From Legionella maioricensis (GTDB taxonomy: Bacteria > Pseudomonadota > Gammaproteobacteria > Legionellales > Legionellaceae): a stretch of 64,000 nucleotides of DNA. The stretch spans positions 1-64,000 of the forward strand of contig NZ_JAJKBJ010000016.1 of assembly GCF_023618015.1 (NCBI RefSeq), given 5' to 3'. Numbering within the stretch: position 1 is the stretch's first letter; every line of letters starts with the position of its first letter. This document shows, piece after piece, positions 16,526 to 26,647 of the stretch. The notes below the pieces were generated by a model. That model searched no databases, was not told the origin of the DNA, and saw nothing but the letters and a program-made list of their open reading frames with translations. The translations under genes were made by a program, and so were the position numbers.

Positions 16526-16918
16526 TTAAAGAGCGATCACATCGGTTTGCGATGGGATCGAATAGATGCCCATGGTATTGGTATCATTTGATAAAGTAAC
16601 CGTCATCCCCAGATTATTAGCAGGCAAGCCATTTAACAGAACATTAAATGCACCGGTTAAGGGGGTGACTAAAAGCATGAAGGTTCCGGAGATAACTCCC
16701 CCCATAGTACCGGCCTGATCTCCATTGGATTCGGGAATAATAGTTCCTGTATTACAACTGGGGGATGAATTGATTAATACATCGACAACAAAGTCTACAC
16801 ACATCAACCAGGTCCCAATATTCATAAAAGGATTCGGCACTCCTCGAGGGGGCATCTTACAAATATCAATAGGTCCAGGAGTTAATACCTCCCCACCGGT
16901 CATGCATGCCATGGTCAT
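16526..16918 (-). CDS. PAAR-like DUF4150 T6SS spike-tip protein
   Basis: A 130-residue protein of the DUF4150/PAAR-like family, which sharpens the VgrG spike and recruits effectors. It starts MTMACMTGGEVLTPGPIDICKMPP-like, has PNPFMNIG, and carries Cys and Gly-rich segments typical of the family (paired Cys around residues 5, 20, 40 and 55 for the stabilising site). It follows the DUF3540 gene by 6 bases on the minus strand, so they are co-transcribed. As the last gene before the F-box-like protein it is the natural adaptor for that protein. No C-terminal toxin extension is present. Confidence 0.9.
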   Translation of the reverse strand: MTMACMTGGEVLTPGPIDICKMPPRGVPNPFMNIGTWLMCVDFVVDVLINSSPSCNTGTIIPESNGDQAGTMGGVISGTFMLLVTPLTGAFNVLLNGLPANNLGMTVTLSNDTNTMGIYSIPSQTDVIAL

Positions 16919-16924
16919 CGTTAT

Positions 16925-17572
16925 TTACCCCAGTTGAATTTGTTTTGCGGCAATCTTGGCATCACCTTCTGCATAAATTTCAATTTCATCGCAGTCTATG
17001 CGGTAATGATGTTTTACTATCGTTCTTAAGCGTCCGAGCAATTGATGTTCTAATTCTTCTATCCATTGATAGACACGTATTGCCTGAGTATTAATTGTAT
17101 CGCTAAAGGTTTGTATGCGGTGACATATCATTTGCAGTGATTGATATGAGAACTTTAATTCATCGCCGCTAAATTGAGCATTTTTTATTGCAAAGATCCC
17201 TTGTTCTCCATCAATATGGTGGGAGGGGGCATCTGAATGAATGGTATCATCGGCTATCAGTCGGATAGTCTGAGCATTCACTTTTAAACAATTATTTTCA
17301 CTCACCAGACTAACATTTTGGCCTAATTTAATAGAGAGCTCCGCTGTTTTATGGCGGTGAATAATCGATAAAATATAATAATCATTTACTTCTTTAAAGA
17401 GTAATACTTCATCATCCACTATGGGGGTGAGCAAACAGGAAAAAGCCAGTTGTGCTTTTATCAGTTGACCTTGAAAAATAAGGTGATAATGATGGTCAGA
17501 AATGAACTTGATTTTCCCTTTTAACAACTCTCCTTTATTCGATGTCATGGTAACGTCCGGCTCAAGCATCAT
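16925..17572 (-). CDS. DUF3540 T6SS-associated protein
   Basis: A 215-residue protein of the DUF3540 family, found next to DUF2169, pentapeptide and DUF4150 genes in many T6SS loci. The N-terminal half has an OB-like barrel pattern (GKIKFISDHHYHLIFQG, DDEVLLFKEVNDYYILSII), and the C-terminal half is a helix followed by strands ending KIAAKQIQLG, reminiscent of the VgrG gp5-like stalk. Its start overlaps the pentapeptide gene's stop by 11 bases, with AGGAG upstream. It probably bridges the spike and the effector; that role is inferred. Confidence 0.88.
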   Translation of the reverse strand: MMLEPDVTMTSNKGELLKGKIKFISDHHYHLIFQGQLIKAQLAFSCLLTPIVDDEVLLFKEVNDYYILSIIHRHKTAELSIKLGQNVSLVSENNCLKVNAQTIRLIADDTIHSDAPSHHIDGEQGIFAIKNAQFSGDELKFSYQSLQMICHRIQTFSDTINTQAIRVYQWIEELEHQLLGRLRTIVKHHYRIDCDEIEIYAEGDAKIAAKQIQLG

Positions 17573-18638
17573 GTACTCCTTCTTTGTATGACCATTGTTC
17601 CGCTTGCAATAATTCTATATTTGTTTTCAATGCCTTATCAAGATCGACCTGATCCCAGTTGACTCGAACTTCAGTCACGTGATGCAGCGAAGCGAGATTT
17701 AATAAGGCATGGGTAAAATTGCAATCGGTTAAATAACTGTTATTGAATTTTGCATAACTCAGGTTTGTTTTAATTAGTGAGCTTTTATTTATTTCCGACT
17801 CTTCAAATAATGCCTGGGTTAAATTTGCAAAATCAAAAAGACAATTTATTATTTTTGACTGGCTAAAATTAGATTGCGCTAAATGACAATGAGAAAAATC
17901 AATGCTGTCTAGGTGGGTGTTCTGAAGAACCGCTGGAGAGAAATCCATGCCTTTAAACGTGCTTTGTTTTATTATGGCTTTGAATAAATTAATGTGTTTT
18001 ATTTCTGCTGCTACAGAAAAATCGACGTCTTGAATTTTTGTCTGAATAAATAAACTTCTGTGCAGGTTACAATGGGTAAATTGAATGTTACGGAATTCGC
18101 TGGAGTCAAAATTCGCAGCGGTCAAGTTAACCTTTTCAAAGAACACAGAAAAAAAAGTGCTGTTTTTTGCGGTTATTTTTTCCATATTACTATTAATAAA
18201 GAGGCTGTCTGATAAATCACATTTGGACAGATTCACTCGAGTAAGATTGCAGTTTCTGAACTCACTTTTTTTAAGATCATGACCCAGTAATTTGCTGTTT
18301 GAGAAACTCGACTCTGTCGCGTGGATTTGGATGGTTCCTTTATTAGAATTTAAAACAGCAGCAGTCCAATTGGTCTTATGGCTTATTAATTGAGTTATCG
18401 TGTTGGAAATGAACGTGCATAACCGCATGGTGCATGATTCAAAAGTCACTTGATCCAAGCGACATTGTTCAAAAACACTGGCTGTTAAGGTGACATTTTT
18501 GAAGACAACGTTTTTAAATTCGACTTCTAAAAACGCAGCACGCAAAAATTGCACATTTTCAATGGTGATGGACTCCAGGCAAACCTGCTTAATTTGCTCT
18601 CTGCGTGACAGTTTTGTGATTAACTCTTCAACATTCAT
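17562..18638 (-). CDS. Pentapeptide repeat protein of the T6SS spike module
   Basis: About 358 residues from MNVEELITKL. That start at 18638 forms an ATGA overlap with the preceding gene's stop, so translation is coupled. Nearly the whole length is tandem pentapeptide repeats of the A(N/D)(L/F)xx kind, e.g. LTAANFDSSEFRNIQF and SHCHLAQSNFSQSKI, which fold as a right-handed square beta helix. The protein is shorter than its upstream neighbour and lacks the DUF2169 part. It likely has a structural or chaperone role in mounting the spike cargo. Confidence 0.88.
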   Translation of the reverse strand: MNVEELITKLSRREQIKQVCLESITIENVQFLRAAFLEVEFKNVVFKNVTLTASVFEQCRLDQVTFESCTMRLCTFISNTITQLISHKTNWTAAVLNSNKGTIQIHATESSFSNSKLLGHDLKKSEFRNCNLTRVNLSKCDLSDSLFINSNMEKITAKNSTFFSVFFEKVNLTAANFDSSEFRNIQFTHCNLHRSLFIQTKIQDVDFSVAAEIKHINLFKAIIKQSTFKGMDFSPAVLQNTHLDSIDFSHCHLAQSNFSQSKIINCLFDFANLTQALFEESEINKSSLIKTNLSYAKFNNSYLTDCNFTHALLNLASLHHVTEVRVNWDQVDLDKALKTNIELLQAEQWSYKEGVHDA

Positions 18639-21307
18639 GATGTTTCTTCCTGATTTAGCGCAATGTTTTTCGTCAGGCAATCTATTATTTTTTCATTCTC
18701 CCTCAGGCAGTTTGTGAAGGGGATACTGTATAAATTACAATGATTAAATTCGTTGTTTTTAAAAGCAGTTCCGTAAAAAATTCCTTGGAAAAAATTGATA
18801 TCCTGAAAGAGGCAGGAGTCTATTTTGCAGGTGACAAAGCGGAGTTTTTTAGCGTTGCATTGACTGAAAATGGATTGGCTCCAGGTGCAATTAATAATCT
18901 GAGAGGCCTCCATTTCAGAATGGTTAATCGTTATTTGTTTATAATGGCCGCCCAATAGCGCTAAATTGCTCAGATTACAAGACTCAAAATGGGTGGCTGA
19001 TATATTGGTCTGCTCATTGCCGCGCAATTTTATTATCCTGCATTTGATAAACTTGCTTTCGGTTACATTGGCATTGAGGAGATTTAAACCGGGCAGGGAG
19101 CAGTTGTTAAAAGTACAATCAGCAAGATTAGCTCCTTTACAGCTTAATCGGTCAAAATTGCTATCAGACACCGTTAAATGATCAAGAATACATTGGTTTA
19201 GGGAAAGATTAGGTGCGACTAGGTTGTTACCCGTTATGACGGATAATCGGGTGGAGTCAAAGCGGGTGTGGGATAAATCGGCTTTTGCCCAATTTATATT
19301 ACTCCAACTCCCATGAAGCACAGTGGCAAATTGCAATCTGGCATCAGAGAAATTACACGAGTCGAAGGTACTTTCGCTAATGTTAAGAAAATTAGCTTTG
19401 AGTGCCATAAACACGCTTTCAATCAATTGACAGTTTTTAATTTGGGCGTAGTTTAAAAAGGTTTTTGAAAAATTACATTGACTGCCGGAGCATCCATCAA
19501 ATACCACGTAATGGGCATGACATTCTTTAAAATCAGTTTGATTTAATGATGAGTTTTTTATTAAGGCATTGGATAAATTGGCCTGCTCCAACAGGGTTTC
19601 TGATAAATTGGTATGAATAAATGTGGCCGTTGATAAATCGGCATGGTTTAATCGGGTACGAGATAAATTGCACTCACTTAAATTGCAGCCTGACAGATTT
19701 ATTCCCGATAAGTCTAAATCGGATAGATCGAGTCCCGCCAAATTCTCATTGGCAAAATGTTTCCCCTGTTGATAACCATTTAAAATGTCTTCTCGTGAAA
19801 ATTTTGAAGGTTCCGCTGCTCTTTTACGAAACTGATATCGACGGCTTTCTTGATCCAACTGATCTAATTTTTGTTTCAGTTGATCTAATTTATTTAATTT
19901 CGTGGATTTTTCGGATTCAGAGTGAGAGCCATTGATAATTTGTTCTTTAAGAAAATCCAATTGTGGCAGATGATTAGGGGGTGTATTTTTAGGTGGATAA
20001 GATTCATTGGCCAACACGTTAAGACCACTGGGTGAGGGCATCGCTTGATTGTGCTTTTCATAATGTTTCGCTACGTCCAGCAATGTTTCCTCTGGCGTTT
20101 TTCCTTTGAATTGTTTTTGTGCTTCGAGCTGTTCAGGATCTTGAGTCGGGTGAAAAGATTTCACAATGTCATGAAACATGGTATCGATATTTATCTTTGT
20201 TCCAGTATTTGTTTCTGTTCCCGCTTTAGTTTTGAACGCAGCTTCTGCTTTGATTGCCTCTTCTTTTTTCCTGCTCTCCTCAACCTTGTTTTCTGGGGGA
20301 GTGCGCATTTTAATGTAATAGGTTAAGTCTTTTTTTGTTTCCGCTAGAGGTTCACTCACGCTATAGATAAAATCAATGTCTTTTGCGCTGATGTCTTGGG
20401 TATCGATTAGGCCATGCCAGATAAGAATTCCTTTTTCTTCCTCTGGAAGTAACCATACAGTATCCAAGTTCAAAGCTAACTCGTTCAGACTCTCAGTACT
20501 GGTAACGCGTTTAAAAAAACAGCGCACCCGTATACCAGGAAGCTGGCCCTGGATAATGGGTTTGACAGGATGCATGTTGGTACAGGAAAATCCTTCATCG
20601 CCATTAAAATAGTGTTCTCTTTGCTGATCACTTTCGGCAAGGTTAAAATAAAGCCAATTAATATCTGCTGGATAATAAGGGCTTTCATTTAAGAGCCAAT
20701 CATTGTCAAAAGTTCCCAATTTATCGAGTTGATACTTGCAGGTAGGCGAATGGGGTAACAATAAAGCGGGAGGAGGGACATCTGTGGGTTGTCTCATCAG
20801 CTGCGTTGGTAATTCAATGTTAGGTACTTTTAATTCGCTGAAGATACCGCTTGCTGTAAATCCCTGCCCGTCTGGATTGATAGCATGTGTTTTCCCCCCA
20901 TAAGCCTTATTTAAAGTAATGGGGATGTTGCTAAAACAACTGGGGCGGGATAATTGATAGCCTGAGCCAACTTCTGACCAAACCCGGTCTCCATAGACAT
21001 TCAGTTGTTTTTGCATGCCATCAAGGGTCACTTTGACCATACTTTGACTGGTTGTGCCGTCGTAACTGTAACAGGAACCTTTGACAAAAAATTCCGCCCT
21101 TTTTTTGGGCATGTATAAGTCAATAAAGTCCCCTTGATTAGAGTCAAAGTTCTTTTTAGCAACCCGCCAAAACTCAGCATAGCTTAAGAATTCCTCTTTT
21201 TTTGCAAAAGAGAACATCGTCATGATGGTAATGGCTAATTGAGATTGGCCTTGATGGTGGTAGTTAAACGTGATGACCGAGTGGGTTTTATCTCTAAATA
21301 TCTTCAT
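18635..21307 (-). CDS. DUF2169-pentapeptide repeat T6SS adaptor
   Basis: An 890-residue fusion. Residues 1-320 are DUF2169, a T6SS accessory domain thought to load effectors onto VgrG/PAAR: MYMPKKRAEF-type strand with FVKGSCY, then GDRVW and NKAYGG, all typical. Residues 330-500 are charged, with a Lys/Glu linker and a coiled coil around 460-490 (KLNKLDQLKQKLDQLDQES). Residues 510-890 are pentapeptide repeats beginning LAGLDLSDLDLSGINLSGCN. It is the first gene of the minus-strand module and divergent from vgrG, with 236 bases between, so the shared intergenic region probably co-regulates both. Confidence 0.9.
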   Translation of the reverse strand: MKIFRDKTHSVITFNYHHQGQSQLAITIMTMFSFAKKEEFLSYAEFWRVAKKNFDSNQGDFIDLYMPKKRAEFFVKGSCYSYDGTTSQSMVKVTLDGMQKQLNVYGDRVWSEVGSGYQLSRPSCFSNIPITLNKAYGGKTHAINPDGQGFTASGIFSELKVPNIELPTQLMRQPTDVPPPALLLPHSPTCKYQLDKLGTFDNDWLLNESPYYPADINWLYFNLAESDQQREHYFNGDEGFSCTNMHPVKPIIQGQLPGIRVRCFFKRVTSTESLNELALNLDTVWLLPEEEKGILIWHGLIDTQDISAKDIDFIYSVSEPLAETKKDLTYYIKMRTPPENKVEESRKKEEAIKAEAAFKTKAGTETNTGTKINIDTMFHDIVKSFHPTQDPEQLEAQKQFKGKTPEETLLDVAKHYEKHNQAMPSPSGLNVLANESYPPKNTPPNHLPQLDFLKEQIINGSHSESEKSTKLNKLDQLKQKLDQLDQESRRYQFRKRAAEPSKFSREDILNGYQQGKHFANENLAGLDLSDLDLSGINLSGCNLSECNLSRTRLNHADLSTATFIHTNLSETLLEQANLSNALIKNSSLNQTDFKECHAHYVVFDGCSGSQCNFSKTFLNYAQIKNCQLIESVFMALKANFLNISESTFDSCNFSDARLQFATVLHGSWSNINWAKADLSHTRFDSTRLSVITGNNLVAPNLSLNQCILDHLTVSDSNFDRLSCKGANLADCTFNNCSLPGLNLLNANVTESKFIKCRIIKLRGNEQTNISATHFESCNLSNLALLGGHYKQITINHSEMEASQIINCTWSQSIFSQCNAKKLRFVTCKIDSCLFQDINFFQGIFYGTAFKNNEFNHCNLYSIPFTNCLRENEKIIDCLTKNIALNQEETS

Positions 21308-21543
21308 CTTTGAAGAATAGTCCTAATGCTGCCAATTAACTTACACAGTTGTTGGCAATATGATACATGTTGAAATTGATGTCAATCGTATCTGCTTGCC
21401 TCGATTATTATCGTCTAATGACTTAGGACATGGGGATAAACTTCCTTGACAGAAACAAGAGTCTTTCGTTATTGTCTTGATTATTATTAATTTATATTCA
21501 AGCACTTCCCCTTCAAAAAAATTTCAAGGCAACAGGAGTCTTA

Positions 21544-23955
21544 ATGAAAACTCAGATATTGATGCCCAAGCTGCAGGTTTCAGGAGTAGACAAATCACAA
21601 ATAATTGTATTGGAATTTAAGGGTAAGCAAGCTATTTCTGAGTTATATCACTTTAATATTGAGTTTGTGAGTAAAACGTCCATCTCGGCATCGCAAGTCA
21701 TTAATCAAAAAGCGCAATTAATTTTTGCTAAAAAAGGAGGGGGCACTACTCCATTGAATGGAGAGGTCGTATCCTTTGCGCAGCTTGATGATTTTGATGA
21801 TTATCATCGATACAAAATTCTGCTGATGCCAAAAGTTCATCGCCTGCAACACATCCGAAAGACTGAGGTGTTCCTTGATAAGTCCGTTCCTCAGGTTATT
21901 AAAAAAAAATTAAATGATAATGGAATTACTCAAGTAGAATTGGATTTAATAACCGAGCACAAACCTAAAGAGTTTATTTTTCAATACAATGAGATAGATT
22001 GGAATTTTATTACGCGCTGGATGGAATTTGAAGGCTTGTTTTACTATTTTAGTCAGGATGAAAATGGCGAAAAACTGGTAATTACTGATAACAATTCAAC
22101 TCTGAAAAACAATCAGGATATCAATGAGATTTATTATCAGTCTTATAAAATGGGCAGTGAGTCTAGTTCTACTGCAAATTTGGTTTATAATTTTGAGTTG
22201 ACTACGGAGACCCTCCCCAAGCAAGTCATAGTAAAGTCCTATTATTATGAACAATCTTCAAAACCCTATACCTCTAAAATGAAAATTGATGAAACCGGCC
22301 ACGGGGACGTCATGTTTTGGGCTGAAAATATTAAAAGTAGCAAAGAGAATCAGCAGCTCGCAAAATACATTAGTGAGAGTTATAAGTGTAAAAAGGAAAT
22401 TTTAAGCGGTATTTCTTCTGGTTCGCTCATCATTCCGGGAACCATAATTAATCACAAAAATTTTAAAATATCCTCGCTAAATACCTCCATGCTCATTATT
22501 GAAAGTACTTACAGCGGCTCGCAAAAAAACTCTTATGCATCCCTTCATTCAGGAGAGGAACATTCCCCTGCGGACCACTTTAAATGCGAATATCGGGCAA
22601 TTAATAAATCAACAGCCTACAGGCGCCCTATCCAGAATAACATTCCTCGTATTCCCGGGATGTTACCGGGTTTTATCGATCATGAGGGTGATGATAATCA
22701 GGTACAAATTAATAAAAAAGGATTGTATAAATTCCGCATAGCCATTAGTGAGGATAAACCAGGAAAAGGGTCGGGGTGGGTGCGAAAAATGGAGTCCTAT
22801 CTTGGCGATCGCTATTCCTTTGCTTTGCCCCTTCGTAAAGGGGATGAGGTTTTAATCGGCTTCCAATTTGGTAATCCCGATCTACCCATTATAGTCGGTT
22901 CAGTTAATAACTCGACGCATCGTAGTGTTCTGACCTCTCAAAATCAAAATTATATGGGGCTGTATACCAAAGAACACAATATGTTTTTTATGAACGAACA
23001 GGAAGGTGAAACTCAAGGCATTCAATGTTCAACACCTAACAAAAATACTATGTTAACCTTGGGTACGGATGATATATTTAAGTCCCAATTAGACGCAGGT
23101 TATTTTCTTACTACAGACGGCAATGTGTATGAGCGTATTGGGAAAAGTCGTATTACCAATATATCGGATAATAGAGTACTTAGTATTGATGGCAATGAGA
23201 CTAAAGAGGTTTGGGGTATTTCTGATTTTGCCTGTAAGCAAGCTGCTTATTACTCTTATTTGGGGGCTCACTCCGTATCTGTTTCGGGATTGGATTTCAT
23301 GTCTAGGATGGGGGCCTCGATCACTGCTACATCCGGTTTTCAAGTCAATTTAACCAGCGGCTGGCGCTATGACGAAGATAAATCAACGAGTTTGAAAACA
23401 GCCCCGGTTATTTTGCAGGAGGCTGAAACATCCATTTCACTCAAAGTAGGCACTTCGGCAATTATCATCACTGAGGCTGGAATTACTATTGATGCACCAA
23501 CTCTTGAAATTACCTCGCCCAGTATCACTATGTCTACTATGAGTATGAATGTTGCTCCGGGCAATGTGAATATCGCCGGTGTCGTCGCTGCGGGGAATCT
23601 GGTAGAACTGGGGCCTGGAGTGGCGGATGAAGCAATTGCAGCTGCAGAAATAGCTAATGTAATTGGTGAAGCCGAACTCGTTGCTGCCAGCGGCAGCATG
23701 GCCATAGTAAAAGCGGCCGCAAACGCGGCATGGGTATCAGTAAGCGACGCCACCAGTGAAGTACTGTCTAACGCGAATAAAATCCTGTTTGAACCTGTAA
23801 TGACCAAAGCAGGATCTCTTATAATAAAAGCAGATGAATACCACATATTACATCCGGGGCTTGAACTTCCCCTCCATTTTAATAATGAGGAAGGAGGCTC
23901 TGAACTTCAAAGCACTTTGGCAGAGGCGCGAAAGGAGGCCGAAGAGGGTATATAA
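21544..23955 (+). CDS. vgrG: T6SS spike protein VgrG (TssI)
   Basis: An 803-residue VgrG, the membrane-puncturing trimer of the T6SS. Residues 1-360 are the gp27-like base, including the FQYNEIDWNFITRWMEFEGLFYY-type core segment. Residues 385-480 are the gp5-like OB/neck (RKGDEVLIGFQFGNPDLPII). Residues 480-650 form a repetitive beta stalk. The last ~150 residues, an Ala-rich helix followed by a mixed segment, exceed a minimal VgrG; they show no enzyme motif and may be the docking site for the DUF3540/PAAR module. AGGAG precedes the ATG. A 146-base gap separates it from tssB. Confidence 0.95.
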   Translation: MKTQILMPKLQVSGVDKSQIIVLEFKGKQAISELYHFNIEFVSKTSISASQVINQKAQLIFAKKGGGTTPLNGEVVSFAQLDDFDDYHRYKILLMPKVHRLQHIRKTEVFLDKSVPQVIKKKLNDNGITQVELDLITEHKPKEFIFQYNEIDWNFITRWMEFEGLFYYFSQDENGEKLVITDNNSTLKNNQDINEIYYQSYKMGSESSSTANLVYNFELTTETLPKQVIVKSYYYEQSSKPYTSKMKIDETGHGDVMFWAENIKSSKENQQLAKYISESYKCKKEILSGISSGSLIIPGTIINHKNFKISSLNTSMLIIESTYSGSQKNSYASLHSGEEHSPADHFKCEYRAINKSTAYRRPIQNNIPRIPGMLPGFIDHEGDDNQVQINKKGLYKFRIAISEDKPGKGSGWVRKMESYLGDRYSFALPLRKGDEVLIGFQFGNPDLPIIVGSVNNSTHRSVLTSQNQNYMGLYTKEHNMFFMNEQEGETQGIQCSTPNKNTMLTLGTDDIFKSQLDAGYFLTTDGNVYERIGKSRITNISDNRVLSIDGNETKEVWGISDFACKQAAYYSYLGAHSVSVSGLDFMSRMGASITATSGFQVNLTSGWRYDEDKSTSLKTAPVILQEAETSISLKVGTSAIIITEAGITIDAPTLEITSPSITMSTMSMNVAPGNVNIAGVVAAGNLVELGPGVADEAIAAAEIANVIGEAELVAASGSMAIVKAAANAAWVSVSDATSEVLSNANKILFEPVMTKAGSLIIKADEYHILHPGLELPLHFNNEEGGSELQSTLAEARKEAEEGI

Positions 23956-24101
23956 GAAAATTAGACGCCATTTTTCTTTTTTACTATGATCAAGAGAGAA
24001 CAATTAATTTCATAATTATAAAAATTTATGCTAGCTTGTTACTATTACAGGATTTATAAATTATATTTGTAGTGCACAACCTGTTTATAAGGAATATAAA
24101 A

Positions 24102-24590
24102 ATGACTAACAAGGAACAATCTGTTGCGCCAAAAGAACGGATTAATATTGTCTATAAAGCACTGATCGACGGAGTTGAGGAGGAGATTGAGCTTCCTTTA
24201 CGCCAGCTGGTACTTGGAGAGTTCTTCAACGCTCCAACTAATATTCCTTTAGAAAAACGTCAAACAGTTAACGTCAATAAAGATAATTTTAATCAGGTAT
24301 TAAAAGAACACAATATTAAATTATCTATTCGTATACCTAATCGTCTAAGTAAAAATAAAGATGAGACGATGAGTGTTGATTTGAAATTTGAAACAATGAG
24401 AGATTTTGATCCTGACGGGATCTTGCATCAGGTTCCGCAATTACAGAAATTGTTTGAAGTAAGGGAAGCCTTAAAGTCTCTTAAGGGGCCGTTAGGAAAT
24501 ATTCCAGAGTTTCGACGCAGATTGGACGCTATTGTTAAAGACTCCACGGCACGCGAAGAGCTGATTAAAGAAATGAAAGAAAAAAAATAA
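24102..24590 (+). CDS. tssB: T6SS sheath small subunit TssB (VipA)
   Basis: A 162-residue TssB, the small protein of the contractile sheath. The ATG at 24102 (MTNKEQSVAPKERINI) is chosen because AAGGAA lies just upstream; an earlier in-frame start would add ten residues of no family character. Diagnostic features are RINIVYKA, the strand ELPLRQLVLGEF, and the C-terminal LQKLFEVREALKSLKGPLGN helix that contacts TssC. First gene of the tight plus-strand structural operon, 42 bases before tssC. Confidence 0.95.
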   Translation: MTNKEQSVAPKERINIVYKALIDGVEEEIELPLRQLVLGEFFNAPTNIPLEKRQTVNVNKDNFNQVLKEHNIKLSIRIPNRLSKNKDETMSVDLKFETMRDFDPDGILHQVPQLQKLFEVREALKSLKGPLGNIPEFRRRLDAIVKDSTAREELIKEMKEKK

Positions 24591-24632
24591 ACAGAATAAA
24601 TAGGATAGAATCGCGGAATCAAGGAGACTCCC

Positions 24633-26099
24633 ATGGCTGATGCAAAGAAGACGGTTGAAACCCCACATGCTAAAAAGCTATTTGCCGGAACCAATCTCAC
24701 TAACGATGAGGAGCAATTTGGCCTGACCCAAAAGGGTCTTATTGCATTTATAGATAATATTGTCGAAAGTAAACGCACTGAAGAAACGGTGACCCCTTCT
24801 TTAGTAGATGACATTATTGCACGTCTGGACAGGCAGTTATCTGCACAGATGGATGAGATTCTTCATTGTCCGGAATTTCAAAAGCTCGAATCGGCATGGC
24901 GAAGTCTGAAATATTTAGTGGATAAAACTGACTTTCGCGAAAATAGCTTGGTTGAGTTCATCAATGTATCAAAAGAAGAACTTTTTGACGACTTTATTGA
25001 TGCTCCTGAAATTCCCAAGTCAGGCTTATTCAAGCAAGTATATACTACTGAATACGGACAATTTGGGGGCCGACCCTATGGCAGTATCATTGCCAATTAT
25101 ACTTTTGGACCAAGTTATAAAGATGTGACCTTGCTTCGTAATATAGCTGCTGTTTGCGCCATGGCTCATGTACCCTTTATTGCCGCAGCGGGTCCTGAGT
25201 TTTTCAACATCAAATCGTTGACAGATATGCCCCATTTGAATGACATTGAAGCGATCTTTGAAAGCCCTGTTTATATTTCCTGGCATAGCTTACGTGAATC
25301 CGAAGATGCGCGATATATTGGTTTAGTCTTGCCTCGTTTTATGCTGCGTATGCCTTATGGTGAAAATACTTATGGTGTGCGGTCATTCAATTATGAGGAA
25401 GATGTTAGCTCAAGTGAGAATGCCTTTTTATGGGGTAATAGTGCTTTTGCCTTTGCTGGCTGTTTATCCGAGAGCTTTGCCAGATATCGTTGGTGCGTCA
25501 ATATTATTGGCCCACAAGGAGGCGGTGCAGTTGAAAATTTACCCTCTTATTTTTTTGATGCGTTGAATGATATTCAAACTAAAATTCCCACTGAATTGTT
25601 AATTTCAGAACGACGTGAATACGAGCTATCCGAACAAGGATTTATTCCTCTCACCATGCGAAAAGGCTCAGATAATGCAGCGTTCTTCTCAGCTAATTCA
25701 ATCCAAAAATCAAAGCATTTTCCAGATACTCCAGAAGGAAAGGAAGCTCAAACCAATTATAAATTGGGAACCCAATTCCCTTACATGTTTATTATTTGCA
25801 GACTTGCTCATTATTTGAAAGTGATGCAACGTGAAAAAATTGGTCTGGCCAAAGAGCGCGATGACATAGAGCGTGAATTGAACACCTGGATTAATTCCTA
25901 TGTGGTTGATATGGATAACCCAGTTCCTGAAGTCAGAGCAAAAAAACCTTTAAGGTATGCCAAAGTTTCTGTCGAGAATGTTCCGGGTGAGCCAGGGTGG
26001 TATAAGTGCGTATTAATTGTTCGGCCTCATTTCAAATTTATGGGGGCTTATATCACATTACAATTAACTGGCAGTCTAGATCTTACTAAAGGAGAATAA
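24633..26099 (+). CDS. tssC: T6SS sheath large subunit TssC (VipB)
   Basis: A 488-residue TssC. Family signatures include LDRQLSAQMDEILHCPEFQK with ESAWRSLKYLV (about 65-95), FGGRPYG followed by IIANY (about 142-152), LPRFMLRMPYG, and a C-terminal region LNTWINSYVVDMDNPVPEVRAKKPLR. The length is the usual ~490. AAGGAG is well spaced before the ATG. TssB and TssC would normally be recycled by ClpV, whose gene is not here. Confidence 0.96.
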   Translation: MADAKKTVETPHAKKLFAGTNLTNDEEQFGLTQKGLIAFIDNIVESKRTEETVTPSLVDDIIARLDRQLSAQMDEILHCPEFQKLESAWRSLKYLVDKTDFRENSLVEFINVSKEELFDDFIDAPEIPKSGLFKQVYTTEYGQFGGRPYGSIIANYTFGPSYKDVTLLRNIAAVCAMAHVPFIAAAGPEFFNIKSLTDMPHLNDIEAIFESPVYISWHSLRESEDARYIGLVLPRFMLRMPYGENTYGVRSFNYEEDVSSSENAFLWGNSAFAFAGCLSESFARYRWCVNIIGPQGGGAVENLPSYFFDALNDIQTKIPTELLISERREYELSEQGFIPLTMRKGSDNAAFFSANSIQKSKHFPDTPEGKEAQTNYKLGTQFPYMFIICRLAHYLKVMQREKIGLAKERDDIERELNTWINSYVVDMDNPVPEVRAKKPLRYAKVSVENVPGEPGWYKCVLIVRPHFKFMGAYITLQLTGSLDLTKGE

Positions 26100-26101
26100 A
26101 A

Positions 26102-26647
26102 GTGGCTTCAAAAGAAAATGAAGGAAACCACCCAACTATATTGCCTATGCTTCCAGATGGCGATATTGCCCGTACCCAGTATAAATTGATGGCAAAGATT
26201 ACAACCCAGGCATCAGGTTTGGTGAAAGGAAGCAGTACGGTAAAAGGATATGAAGGATGGGTATCCCTGCTGGATTTTAAACAACGAGTAACAAGAGCCT
26301 TTGATGCACAGGATCAATTAATTGGCGTTCCAGATTGTAAATACTTCCGTTTGACCGGGTTATGGGATCAGGCAGGGGTTGTGCCTCACACACAAAGCAT
26401 TTTTACTGGGGAAAATATAAATTCTGCGGTGATTCATTGTCTTCGTTCTGGGGCTCAAGGTGAGGTTGAAGTGGCGGTTGAAATCACTTTAGAAGATGCC
26501 AAGGTATTGGAAATAGACTATGCCTATTCGCATCCTGCGGGGCCTTTGTTTATTGTGGATATGCGTCCTACAGTTTATAAAGTGATGGATAAGAAAAATA
26601 ATCAAGAGTTTGGCTGGAACCTGACTAAATTGATGAGGGTTGGTTGA
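26102..26647 (+). CDS. hcp: T6SS tube protein Hcp (TssD)
   Basis: A 181-residue Hcp-type protein that stacks as hexameric rings inside the sheath. It uses GTG with AAAGGAG upstream, only two bases after the tssC stop. Family features are KGYEGWVSLLDF (a GHEGWI-like strand), later EVEVAVEITLEDAKVLEI, and the closing FGWNLTKLMRV. An extra ~25-residue N-terminal segment precedes the barrel. The stop TGA overlaps the next ATG (TGATG). Confidence 0.88.
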   Translation: MASKENEGNHPTILPMLPDGDIARTQYKLMAKITTQASGLVKGSSTVKGYEGWVSLLDFKQRVTRAFDAQDQLIGVPDCKYFRLTGLWDQAGVVPHTQSIFTGENINSAVIHCLRSGAQGEVEVAVEITLEDAKVLEIDYAYSHPAGPLFIVDMRPTVYKVMDKKNNQEFGWNLTKLMRVG

